Shown: one piece after another, positions 55,909-63,721 of the stretch | Numbering within the stretch: position 1 is the stretch's first letter | Layout: each line of letters begins with the position of its first letter | DNA from: Cellulophaga sp. HaHaR_3_176 | GTDB taxonomy: Bacteria; Bacteroidota; Bacteroidia; Flavobacteriales; Flavobacteriaceae | Length of the DNA: 64,000 nt | Direction of reading: 5' to 3' | Assembly (NCBI RefSeq): GCF_019021925.1 | Contig: NZ_CP058990.1 | Span: forward strand, 2,010,001-2,074,000 | Position numbers and translations under genes: made by a program | Notes under the pieces: model-generated | Databases searched by the model: none | Told to the model about the DNA's origin: nothing | The model's input: only the letters and a program-made list of their open reading frames with translations

Positions 55909-56391
55909 ATGGATTTAGGAAGCGCCATCATTGGCTCTATCTTTTTTGTAATATGTATTGCACCATTCTCGTATATATATTTCAAAGGAGTGAAAACAAA
56001 AAATAACATGTTACGATCATTAAATAAAATTGCACAACAGCACAACTCTAAAATAAGTAAACACGAGGTTTGTGGCGATTTTATTATTGGGTTAGATGAA
56101 AAAACAAACTTTGTGTATTTCTTAAAACAAAAAAAAGAAGAAACGATTTCACAATTTGTTAATCTATCAGAAGTTCAAAATTGTCAAGCTGTAAAAAGCA
56201 CCAGAAACATTAAAATGAAAGATAAAAATGTAACTGTGACAGACAGAGTTGAACTTGCTTATATGCCAATAAATAAAGACAAAGTTGAAACAAAATTTGA
56301 ATTGTATCGCGAAGGCGGTATGCAACTAAATGGAGAAATACAACTTGTTGATGCTTGGTCTAAGCAAATAAATAACCTCATTAGAGCGTAA
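55909..56391 (+). CDS. Hypothetical membrane-anchored protein
   Basis: 160 residues. One N-terminal transmembrane helix (about 5-27, AIIGSIFFVICIAPFSYIYF), then a cytosolic-looking alpha-beta domain with SKISKHEVCGDFIIGLDEKT and the ending LVDAWSKQINNLIRA. No family recognised. It has its own terminator. Confidence 0.65.
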   Translation: MDLGSAIIGSIFFVICIAPFSYIYFKGVKTKNNMLRSLNKIAQQHNSKISKHEVCGDFIIGLDEKTNFVYFLKQKKEETISQFVNLSEVQNCQAVKSTRNIKMKDKNVTVTDRVELAYMPINKDKVETKFELYREGGMQLNGEIQLVDAWSKQINNLIRA

Positions 56392-56400
56392 ATTTACAAG

Positions 56401-56431
56401 AAAAGCCCTGTATAAAACTACAGGGCTTTTT
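56401..56431 (+). terminator. Terminator after the membrane-anchored protein gene
   Basis: AAAAGCCCTGTA-TAAAA-CTACAGGGCTTTTT. Confidence 0.9.
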
Positions 56432-56518
56432 CTTTTATAAAAACTAACTTTGTCACTATAATTACTTAATAAAAACAGACAAAACATAAACTATTAAAAA
56501 ATTCATAAACAGCATATT

Positions 56519-56537
56519 ACATTTTTTATAAAAATGT
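56519..56537 (+). promoter_or_regulatory. Perfect palindrome upstream of the PLP-enzyme gene
   Basis: ACATTTTT-TAT-AAAAATGT, about 40 bases before the ATG. It could be an operator for a dimeric regulator. This is position-based inference. Confidence 0.3.
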
Positions 56538-56575
56538 TATTAATGTATATTACACACTATATAAAGGCTTAAGTT

Positions 56576-58414
56576 ATGGAGAATACTAAAATTTTAAATT
56601 ATATAACTGATGTGCTAAAAACTATGCCAACTGACTGGCTAAATTTAACCACACATCGACTTGATATTTATAATGAAAAATTGGCGAAAATTGATTTTTT
56701 AAATCAGTTTGAAGATCTGTTTAATAAAAATAACTCTAGTGTATTAGCATTAAGCAAACTGCCTACCTCTTATGATTATATTAGACTGGGCCATCCATTA
56801 TCATGTATTTTAGAATGGGCTATTGCAAACTTAAATGCTATACCATCAGAAAATGTAATTAGTTTTTCTTCAAAAACGATTCCTATTTTAGCTATTTTAA
56901 GAACTAATTTACTAGTGCATAAAAACACTCAAATTGTTTATACAGGTACTTTGCCTAACTCATTTGATCCTGATCTACTAAAAAATATTTACGGGTATAA
57001 ATTTGAATTAAAGCAGGTTAAAAATGCCTCTGAAATTTCTAAATTTAACGGCAGTACTATTTTTATATCTGAACAGGCCGAAATTGGTACAGTTAATATC
57101 GATTCTTCTTTAGATTTTTACGTAAATATACATGATCAATTAGGTAGTGTTATAGTTGTAAACGGTACGCAAAACGACTCTTATATACCAGACATACAAC
57201 ATGTAAGAAGAAGAGAAACGATTGCAATGACACCATCTAACTCCCTTACTGCATTAAAAGCATTAGTAAACAATACTACCACTGAAAACACTACTATTAA
57301 TGATGATAAAAAAAGTGTAGCCAATGCTATTTCAGCTATTACAGGCACTACTATTAAGCCTTTAATTGGTTCTAGCGGCTTATCTGTTCAGTATGCAATT
57401 ATGATGGGTCTTGTACATGATGCTATCGAAAACCATAAGGGAAAACCGATTAAATTTATTGTTCCTCCAAATTGTTATGGTGGCACTAATGACCAAGCAA
57501 GACGTGTTGCTGCTTGTAACGAGAATGTTGAGATTGTAGATTTACTTGTTGATGGTCATAATGATATGGTACAGAGTATTGATACTATTTTAAATGAAAT
57601 TGCCAAACAAGATGCCGTACCTTATATTATTGCTGAAATACCAACAAACCCTAGAGTTGAAGTTCCTGACCTAGAGCAATTAAAAGCCGTTTTAAGTAAG
57701 CTTAGAAACACGGCTAGTGGCCAACCAGCAATTGACCCCGTTTTTATATTAGATCAAACTTTTTGCCCTAATGTTTTATTCTTAGGTGAAGGTGAAATAC
57801 TATCTTCTGTCAGAACTATTTCGTATGTCAGCGGCTCTAAATTTCCTAGTGGTGGCCAATGTACTGCTGGTTATTGCGTAGGGAATAACAAAACAGAATC
57901 ATTACTACAAAAAATAGAAAAGCACCTTATACTTTGCGATAATGAAGCTACGGCATTACAATTAAAAATATTAGCAAAGCAATTACCATCAATGATTCAA
58001 AGAATTGAAGATGCTTATAAAAATACACGTGAGTTTGTAAATTTTATTCACGAGGTTTTACCTGCTGCAAAAATTAATTTTGTTTCAGAAGAATTAGCTG
58101 AGCAAGGTTTTACACCTTCTGTATTTTCGTTAGACTTGCCTGCAAAAGGAGATACTATTCAAGAAAAAGAAGCTTATAAAAGAGCTGCAAATCATACCTT
58201 AATTAATTTAATGATAACAGAAATACCTGACGAAAGTAAGTACTGTGTTAGTTATGGCCAATTGAAAGGTTGTTATTGGACAATACCTGCAACATCAACA
58301 CAAGGTACTACTAAAGAGGGTGATAAAGATTATATAATTCGTGCATCGCTTTCTCCTAACTTAAACCTTGAATTGCATAAAAAAGTGTTTTTACAATTTG
58401 TAAAAGAAAACTAA
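56576..58414 (+). CDS. PLP-dependent Cys/Met metabolism-type enzyme
   Basis: 612 residues, longer than the usual 380-430 of cystathionine gamma-synthase/lyase enzymes. The N-terminal 260 residues are a separate domain of unclear role. The PLP fold is in the second half: PPNCYGGTNDQARRVAAC, AEIPTNPRVEVPD, an FILDQTF-type aspartate, and the Schiff-base lysine in YVSGSKFPSGGQCTAGY. The C-terminal small domain has IRASLSPNLNLE-type residues. Cys/Met family by inference; substrate unknown. No sulfur genes are adjacent. Confidence 0.8.
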   Translation: MENTKILNYITDVLKTMPTDWLNLTTHRLDIYNEKLAKIDFLNQFEDLFNKNNSSVLALSKLPTSYDYIRLGHPLSCILEWAIANLNAIPSENVISFSSKTIPILAILRTNLLVHKNTQIVYTGTLPNSFDPDLLKNIYGYKFELKQVKNASEISKFNGSTIFISEQAEIGTVNIDSSLDFYVNIHDQLGSVIVVNGTQNDSYIPDIQHVRRRETIAMTPSNSLTALKALVNNTTTENTTINDDKKSVANAISAITGTTIKPLIGSSGLSVQYAIMMGLVHDAIENHKGKPIKFIVPPNCYGGTNDQARRVAACNENVEIVDLLVDGHNDMVQSIDTILNEIAKQDAVPYIIAEIPTNPRVEVPDLEQLKAVLSKLRNTASGQPAIDPVFILDQTFCPNVLFLGEGEILSSVRTISYVSGSKFPSGGQCTAGYCVGNNKTESLLQKIEKHLILCDNEATALQLKILAKQLPSMIQRIEDAYKNTREFVNFIHEVLPAAKINFVSEELAEQGFTPSVFSLDLPAKGDTIQEKEAYKRAANHTLINLMITEIPDESKYCVSYGQLKGCYWTIPATSTQGTTKEGDKDYIIRASLSPNLNLELHKKVFLQFVKEN

Positions 58415-58493
58415 ATAAGTAAACATCAAATCGATATGTTCTTTTAGTATTTTTTTATAAATATTCAATTTATGATAAATTGAACAATCTAAA

Positions 58494-58755
58494 TTGAAGA
58501 AAATAACATTTGTGATTATCACCTTTTTTATTTTATCATCTTGTACTACTCAGTAATAATTTTATAAAACGGAAATTGGAAACTTTACTACAAAAGCGGA
58601 AATGTTTTAGATAAAAGCACATTAACTAGTGGCAATGGAACATGACGTTATAGGGCAAGAAAGGTTAATTATTAGAAATAACATTATATAAAAATGGTAA
58701 CTATGTAAATTACATATTTCCAAAAAAAACAAACATAATGTCTGGTTTTAAATAA
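58494..58755 (+). pseudogene. Decayed MORN-repeat-like lipoprotein
   Basis: Three short frames together read as one eroded protein: a signal peptide with lipobox (KKITFVIITFFILSSCTTQ, stop), then GNWKLYYKSGNVLDKSTLTS, then ITLYKNGNYVNYIFPKK to a stop at 58755. YxxG-type repeats resemble YwqK/MORN_2 proteins. At least two frameshifts and two in-frame stops separate the pieces. It fills most of the gap 58415-58859. Confidence 0.65.
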
Positions 58756-58758
58756 ATA

Positions 58759-58846
58759 TAGTATTTTTTCTTATGTTTATAACCAATTAACTATATACTG
58801 ATAAAACACAAATAACCGTAATTGTACGGTTATCCGTACGTTAGCT
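58759..58846 (+). repeat. Cassette-boundary element, short type, with 5' extension
   Basis: 58775-58846 is nearly identical to 50232-50303, including the ATAACCGTA-ATTG-TACGGTTAT hairpin; the 15 bases at 58759-58773 match 54505-54519 exactly. It ends CGTACGTTAGCT, with GTT at 58840-58842 starting the kinase cassette. Confidence 0.75.
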
Positions 58847-58859
58847 ACAATTTAGAAAA

Positions 58860-59957
58860 ATGAAAATCCAAGACCTAAATAACATTGCAGAAGAAGACGA
58901 TATTGTCTTACAGATTGAGCAATTCAAAATGGGTTTAATTTCACGAGCTACGGGTGGCGATTTTGAACAAAAAGAATATAGTCGTTTAAGGAAAATGGTT
59001 TTAGGAATTCCTGGTGTGGAAAAGATAATACCAAGATTTCTAAAACTATGTAGGACAGCAGATGAATTTTGGGGATATATCAAAGGCGCAGCTCCTTCAT
59101 ATGCGGAAAGACGCGTAATAATTGCGGAAGCTCTGAATCCAATTTTGGAAATGGTTGAGTATGAAACGGGAGAAGGTTCTCTTGAATTCAAGAAAAACTA
59201 TGAAGAAAAGAAAATTATCGGGCAAGGTGGGTTTGGATTAGTTTATTTATTTGAACATAAACTATTAAAACTTCCTTTTGCAGTTAAAATATTTGCTCCG
59301 GCATTTCACGAAGGTGGCGAAAAAGAACTTGAAAGGTTTTTTCAAGAAGCAAGAATGCTTTTTAAATTAAATCATCCATCAATTATTAAGGTTTATGATG
59401 CTGGTTTAATTGGTCAAAGACCATTTATTCGAATGGAATACTTTGAAGGCTCGAACCTAAATGAGATTTTAAATAAACACGGCAGATTAACACCCGAAAA
59501 GGCTCTAATAGCGATGAAAAGCATAATTGAAGGAATGCATTATGCGCACGAGGAAGTCGGAATTATTCACCGTGATTTAAAGCCTAGTAATATTATGGCT
59601 TCTGCTCCAAATCAATTTAGAATAATCGATTTTGGATTGGGAATTTTTATTGAAAATGAATTGCATTCTAGATTGACAAAAACTGGAGAAGCAACTATTA
59701 GTGGATACTACAATGCTCCCGAATTAATTGAAAATCCAAAGTTGATTGACAAAAGGTCTGATATTTATTCGTTAGGAGCAATTTGGTTTACACTTATCAC
59801 AGGGCAACCACCAGCAGGAACTTCCATTTTAGAGTCTTTGGAAGAAATTGACGGAATTAGCGAAGATTATATAAAATGTATTGTGAACTGTCTTGCAAAC
59901 ATAAATTTGAGAACAAAAAATTGCGGGTTATTACTTGATGAAGTAAAAAAACTGTAG
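58860..59957 (+). CDS. Ser/Thr protein kinase with unusual N-terminal domain (cassette gene)
   Basis: 365 residues, no membrane segment. The kinase domain (about 115-360) is complete: glycine loop GQGGFGLVY (121-129), K143 in AVKIF, HRDLKPSNIM with D239, and D257 in DFGLG; YYNAPEL replaces the APE segment. The N-terminal 105 residues (MGLISRATGGDFEQKEYSRL, then PRFLKLCRTADEFWGYIKG and SYAERR) form a helical domain that I recall on bacterial conflict- or defence-type proteins, though I cannot name it. Cassette ends GTTAGCTACA (58840) and TGTAGCTAAC (59953) are perfectly complementary, and the stop codon is part of the match. Confidence 0.85.
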   Translation: MKIQDLNNIAEEDDIVLQIEQFKMGLISRATGGDFEQKEYSRLRKMVLGIPGVEKIIPRFLKLCRTADEFWGYIKGAAPSYAERRVIIAEALNPILEMVEYETGEGSLEFKKNYEEKKIIGQGGFGLVYLFEHKLLKLPFAVKIFAPAFHEGGEKELERFFQEARMLFKLNHPSIIKVYDAGLIGQRPFIRMEYFEGSNLNEILNKHGRLTPEKALIAMKSIIEGMHYAHEEVGIIHRDLKPSNIMASAPNQFRIIDFGLGIFIENELHSRLTKTGEATISGYYNAPELIENPKLIDKRSDIYSLGAIWFTLITGQPPAGTSILESLEEIDGISEDYIKCIVNCLANINLRTKNCGLLLDEVKKL

Positions 59958-60151
59958 CTAACAAAGTGTATAAAACATAGCTATTAAGCGCTAAAACGAT
60001 AGGTTTGCGCCTATTTACGAAGACCGCCAAATTTTTAAATTTGGCTTTTAAAATAGAAAAAGTAAAAACAAAACATAAAAATTCGGCTCTGTGTTAATCC
60101 GAAAAGTTAGTGTTATTTTATACGCTACGTTTCATACACAAACCGTTATCT
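59956..60151 (+). repeat. attC-like element 4, full length (196 bp)
   Basis: Left box AGCTAAC (59956-59962) overlaps the kinase stop codon. Arms GTGTATAAAACATAGC (59966-59981) and GCTACGTTTCATACAC (60124-60139) pair at 14 of 16 positions. The inner hairpin is a perfect GCCAAATTT/AAATTTGGC (60026-60045). Right box GTTATCT at 60145-60151 is 13 bases before the next ATG. Same length and layout as element 1, with high identity throughout. Confidence 0.88.
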
Positions 60152-60163
60152 GCAAGCTGAAAA

Positions 60164-60694
60164 ATGTTGAATATAATAAACATAGAAACTATAATAAGTG
60201 AATTAGTAAATACTAATAACTCAATTGTAAATTTTCCTAAAAAAAACACTTTTGAGTTTCCTCTTGATTATAAGAACCTTGTCACTCAGATAAAAACGAC
60301 GGAAATATCTGCTGAATGTGTTCTATTTGACTCGGTTAAATCTGTTAATGTGTCCAAAGAGTTCTCGGATTTAGATTATTGGAATGAAAATTTTGACGCA
60401 AAAAAAATCAAAAACTATTGGTTCTTTGGTGCGAATGGACAAGGCGACTCTTGGATTTTAGATAAAAAAAATAATATTTTGTTTTATGACCATAATAATG
60501 GGGAAATATCAAATAAGAATTTGGTTGATTTAGAACTAACTTTTCATCAATGGTTACAATTTGCATTTCTTAATAAAGAGTACGAAGAGATTAGTTTAAA
60601 TAGTGCTTTAACTCCAGAATTGAAAAATATTTATAAATCAAAGCTATCCGAATTAAGCGTTGGTTTTGAAAAAAAATACCCGTTTGACTTATAA
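60164..60694 (+). CDS. SMI1/KNR4 (SUKH)-family protein (cassette gene)
   Basis: 176 residues, acidic, cytosolic. The SUKH fold is indicated by FPKKNTFEFPLDYKNLVTQI, FFGANGQGDSWILDKKNN, LFYDHNNGE and FHQWLQFAFLNKEYEE. SUKH proteins are often immunity proteins for polymorphic toxins. No toxin gene adjoins it, so it is an orphan in this position. The cassette ends GTTATCTGC (60145) and GCAGATAAC (60701) are exact complements over nine bases. Confidence 0.8.
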   Translation: MLNIINIETIISELVNTNNSIVNFPKKNTFEFPLDYKNLVTQIKTTEISAECVLFDSVKSVNVSKEFSDLDYWNENFDAKKIKNYWFFGANGQGDSWILDKKNNILFYDHNNGEISNKNLVDLELTFHQWLQFAFLNKEYEEISLNSALTPELKNIYKSKLSELSVGFEKKYPFDL

Positions 60695-60702
60695 AAGCCA
60701 GC

Positions 60703-60896
60703 AGATAACAAAACCTATAAACAATACGGGCTTCAGGCTTAATCGAATGGTTTGCGTATTTTTATGAAGTCGCAAAATCTTTGGGATTTTGCTTTGGACA
60801 AAAAAAATAAAACTAAGCAATAAGCTTTAGCTTCGTGCGCAGACGGAAACGAAAAGTTTCCTTACTACCGCACTACGTTTAGCCTAGTCGTTAGCA
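60703..60896 (+). repeat. attC-like element 5, full length (194 bp)
   Basis: Left box AGATAAC (60703-60709) follows the SUKH stop by eight bases. The inner hairpin is GCAAAATC/GATTTTGC (60772-60792). The right arm contains ACTACGTTTAGCC. Right box GTTAGCA at 60890-60896 is seven bases before the next ATG. The inner-hairpin bases differ from element 4 on both sides of the stem in a compensating way. Confidence 0.85.
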
Positions 60897-60902
60897 AATA
60901 TT

Positions 60903-61787
60903 ATGAGAAGAGTAATTTATTTTTTATTAATAGTCATATCTACATATTATTCATGCAGGCAAAAAAATAAAGAAATTATAACTAAAAAAAATAAAATTAT
61001 AGATAGCGTTAAAACATATACGCAACCAAGTAAACTGACAAATGAATACGTTAATTTCAATTCTCCAAATGCAATAAACCGAATAGCCGAAATCGAAAAC
61101 GAATATTTTAATAGCTATCGACTAAATTCAAGTAAATATTATGGAACCAAGTGGTACGATTATGTAGGACTAAGCATGGAATTATCTGACTCGATAACTA
61201 TTTTCGATAGATATTCTATAGAAAAAGATAACACAAGGTTAGATAGTATGCATTGCACTATTTTTGCTGTAAAGGGTTTAGAATCTGGATTTGGAAAAGA
61301 ATTTGAAATAATTAAAAAACATCATATCGATATTTGGTCTGATCGTGAATATGCAGGTTGGAGTTTGGGGTATATATTAACAAAGCACTATAATTGGAAA
61401 GCATATCTTTTTATTTCAAAATATTCTGACGAATATGATATTTGTATTAGGAATTACAAAAAAGATAAAAAATATCATGTTTGGAAACAGCCAAATATTC
61501 CTATCGAAAAAATTTTCGATGTTGATGATGATAAAGATAAAATTAATAGTCTTTTAAAACTTAATGAGTTTGGTTGGGGTTTTAGTAATCAAGGATGGCA
61601 TACTTGGATCACTAGGTTTGATTATTTGAAAGAATGTAATTGGCTTGGAGCACCTGCTAAAAAATATGACACAGAAGGTAATCAACCTTTATTCTTGAAA
61701 ACTAAATTTATTGATTACTATGATTATGATTCTCACATAATAGTTTTCCCCCCGAAAAAAAATAAAACATTTGCTAACAAGGTATAA
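60903..61787 (+). CDS. Hypothetical lipoprotein (cassette gene)
   Basis: 294 residues. The signal peptide ends in a probable lipobox (LLIVISTYYSCRQ). The mature part is Tyr- and Asp-rich, with AEIENEYFNSYRLNSSKYYG, YNWKAYLFISKYSDEYDICI and FSNQGWHTWITRFDYLK. I recognise no family. Its last codons (FANKV) and stop lie inside the next attC-like element: the cassette-end match ATTTGCTAAC (61769-61778) is coding. Confidence 0.7.
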   Translation: MRRVIYFLLIVISTYYSCRQKNKEIITKKNKIIDSVKTYTQPSKLTNEYVNFNSPNAINRIAEIENEYFNSYRLNSSKYYGTKWYDYVGLSMELSDSITIFDRYSIEKDNTRLDSMHCTIFAVKGLESGFGKEFEIIKKHHIDIWSDREYAGWSLGYILTKHYNWKAYLFISKYSDEYDICIRNYKKDKKYHVWKQPNIPIEKIFDVDDDKDKINSLLKLNEFGWGFSNQGWHTWITRFDYLKECNWLGAPAKKYDTEGNQPLFLKTKFIDYYDYDSHIIVFPPKKNKTFANKV

Positions 61788-61966
61788 AAAACATAGGACG
61801 TTTGTGCTAAACCGAAAGGTCTGTGAATATTTACAAAGTCCACTAAATATAAAATTTGGCATTTATAGAACAAAAGATAAAAGCAAAATATTTATATTTG
61901 ACTTAGTACCAGTCCGAAACGTATTGCTTATCACCTGCCCTACGTTTCTTATACGAGACGCTACCT
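61772..61966 (+). repeat. attC-like element 6, full length (195 bp)
   Basis: Left box TGCTAAC (61772-61778) lies before the stop codon of the upstream gene. The inner hairpin region is CTAAAT-ATAAA-ATTTGG near 61843-61859. The right half contains the 23-bp block at 61877-61899 shared with 48491 and 52567, then CCCTACGTTTCTTATACGAG. The right box is GCTACCT (61960-61966), with C for the usual T. An apparent ORF at 61771-61974 is produced by this element. Confidence 0.82.
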
Positions 61967-61998
61967 GCAAGTAAATAAAATGAGAATTAATCAAAATA

Positions 61999-62646
61999 AT
62001 GGATAAAAATAAATTTACTTTTTTAATCGGAATATTAGGAGTGAGTTTCTTTATTGTTTCTTCTATTGTAGGTGGTTTTCTAATTGAAAACTATAGCATA
62101 TTGAGTCAATATATAAGTGAAACCTATGCAATTGATACTGAATACGGAGTGATTTTAAGAACCTTTGGATTTATCCCAAGTGGAATTCTTCTCACCTTAT
62201 TTTGCTTTATTGGGGTAACATATTTTCAACCTTCCAAACTAATCAAAATCGGATTTTATGGTATCGGAATATTTTATGGATTAGCCACAGTAATTGTTGG
62301 AATCTTCCCTTGTGATAGTGGATGTAATAGACAGTTGGTTGACCCTAGTACTTCTCAATTAATTCATAATCTAATGGGTTTATTAACATATATATTCGTT
62401 CCTATATGTATGATTCTAATTGGTGTAGGGTTAAGAAAGTTTTCAAATAACAATAAGTTCTCTGTACAATCAATCGCATATGGAGCAATAAGCATTTTAT
62501 TTGTCTATTTATTGATCTATAACTCGAATTCTGTATACATCGGACTATATCAACGAATGGTAGAAATAGTATTTATTATATGGATAATTTCCTGTGCTAT
62601 TACAATTAAAAATAAAAAACCTACAGGTAACAAAGAACTGTGGTAA
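61999..62646 (+). CDS. DUF998 membrane protein (cassette gene)
   Basis: 215 residues with about six hydrophobic helices (LIGILGVSFFIVSSIVGGFL, GILLTLFCFIGVTYF, LMGLLTYIFVPICMILIGVG and others). The DUF998 features are LSQYISETYA near residue 35 and IFPCDSGCNRQ before helix 4. Function unknown. The last five codons (GNKELW, stop) are inside the next attC-like element. Its start codon lies 38 bases after the right box. Confidence 0.85.
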   Translation: MDKNKFTFLIGILGVSFFIVSSIVGGFLIENYSILSQYISETYAIDTEYGVILRTFGFIPSGILLTLFCFIGVTYFQPSKLIKIGFYGIGIFYGLATVIVGIFPCDSGCNRQLVDPSTSQLIHNLMGLLTYIFVPICMILIGVGLRKFSNNNKFSVQSIAYGAISILFVYLLIYNSNSVYIGLYQRMVEIVFIIWIISCAITIKNKKPTGNKELW

Positions 62647-62820
62647 AAAACATAGCTAGTTTATACTAAATCGGAAGCTTGTGCGTATTTGCAAACACCG
62701 CTAAATCTTTTGGATATAGCTTTGAAAAAGAAAAAATAAAACTAAACAAAAAGCTTTAATTAAGTAATAAACGTAACGTACTAACCACTTATCCTACAAT
62801 CATTATAGATAATGTTATAG
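62625..62820 (+). repeat. attC-like element 7, full length (196 bp)
   Basis: Left box AGGTAAC (62625-62631) lies within the end of the DUF998 gene. The left arm AAAAAACATAGCTAG matches elements 1 and 4. The inner hairpin is GCTAAATC/GATATAGC (62700-62720), again changed on both sides. The right box is GTTATAG (62814-62820). The cassette-end match to GCTACCTGCA (61960) is 8 of 10. Confidence 0.82.
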
Positions 62821-62875
62821 CTATTAGAGAAACAAAAAAATATTCACATTGCAAGTAAAAATAAAAAACCCGAGA

Positions 62876-63574
62876 ATGAAATGTTACAAATGTATGAGGC
62901 CTACAAGCACATGTATTTGTAAGCACATTAGTACTCTACAAACTAAAACTCGTTTTATTATTCTTATGCACCCTAAGGAGTACAAGAAAGAAAAAAACGG
63001 AACGGGGCATATAACTAATCTACAACTTGAAAATTCAGAAATTATAATTGGTGTCGATTTTACCAATAACAATCGCGTAAATGAAATACTGGCTAAAGAA
63101 AATAGTTCTTCTTTCTTACTTTATCCAGGAAAAGATAATTTCAACCTATCAGTAAGAAAGAGTTCAGAAATAAATTCTTTTATGGGTAATAGCCCAACCA
63201 TCTTCCTTATCGATGGCACATGGCCTTGCGCACGTAAAATGCTTAAACTAAGTAAAAACTTGCAACAACTAAAAAGAGTCAGTTTTGATAATAAAATAAA
63301 ATCAAAATTTATTATAAAACAGCAGCCTGAATCCCTTTGCCTTAGTACTATTGAGTCAGTCTATACTGTATTAAATTTACTTAAGCAAGGTGACTTAGAA
63401 CAATGCGAAACGAAAGATTTCCTTATTCCTTTTGAAAAAATGATCGAGCATCAACTTGAATATATGTTAAACCCAAATAGTAAAAACTATTGTTCTACCA
63501 CGAAAATTGACATTGTACCTAAGACCTTGTATAAGAAAAATACGGAACGAAATATTATTTTTGAACAAGATTAA
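62876..63574 (+). CDS. DTW-domain tRNA-uridine aminocarboxypropyltransferase (cassette gene)
   Basis: 232 residues from ATG 62876 (MKCYKCMRPTSTCIC); a TTG nine codons upstream is possible. DTW enzymes of the TapT/YfiP type transfer the aminocarboxypropyl group of SAM to uridine in tRNA (acp3U). The N-terminal cysteine motif CxxC...CxC, the central FIILMHPKEYKKEKNGTGHI and the DTW motif as LIDGTWPCARKML are present, followed by QQPESLCLSTIESVY. Being in a cassette, it may be an extra, mobile version. The preceding boundary GTTATAG is 60 bases upstream. Confidence 0.85.
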   Translation: MKCYKCMRPTSTCICKHISTLQTKTRFIILMHPKEYKKEKNGTGHITNLQLENSEIIIGVDFTNNNRVNEILAKENSSSFLLYPGKDNFNLSVRKSSEINSFMGNSPTIFLIDGTWPCARKMLKLSKNLQQLKRVSFDNKIKSKFIIKQQPESLCLSTIESVYTVLNLLKQGDLEQCETKDFLIPFEKMIEHQLEYMLNPNSKNYCSTTKIDIVPKTLYKKNTERNIIFEQD

Positions 63575-63721
63575 ATCTAATTACTGAATCAAAAAAAGTA
63601 ATCAAAAAAAATGTAGAAAAAAAATAAAAATTCTCTTCTCTCTCAAGCTAATTCACTATTATAAATATCATATCTAAAAACCAAACATACAAGACGAGGC
63701 ATATAGAAATGCAAACTACTC

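Noticed and set aside
61771..61974. 67-residue frame between the lipoprotein and DUF998 genes
   Set aside because: It is formed entirely by the 195-bp attC-like element at 61772-61966; similar elements elsewhere do not keep this frame open.
51173..62820. Interpretation of the repeats as MITEs or insertion-sequence ends
   Set aside because: They carry no target-site duplication, sit exactly at gene boundaries in one orientation, and their variable end bases pair with the far end of the neighbouring gene rather than with the same element.
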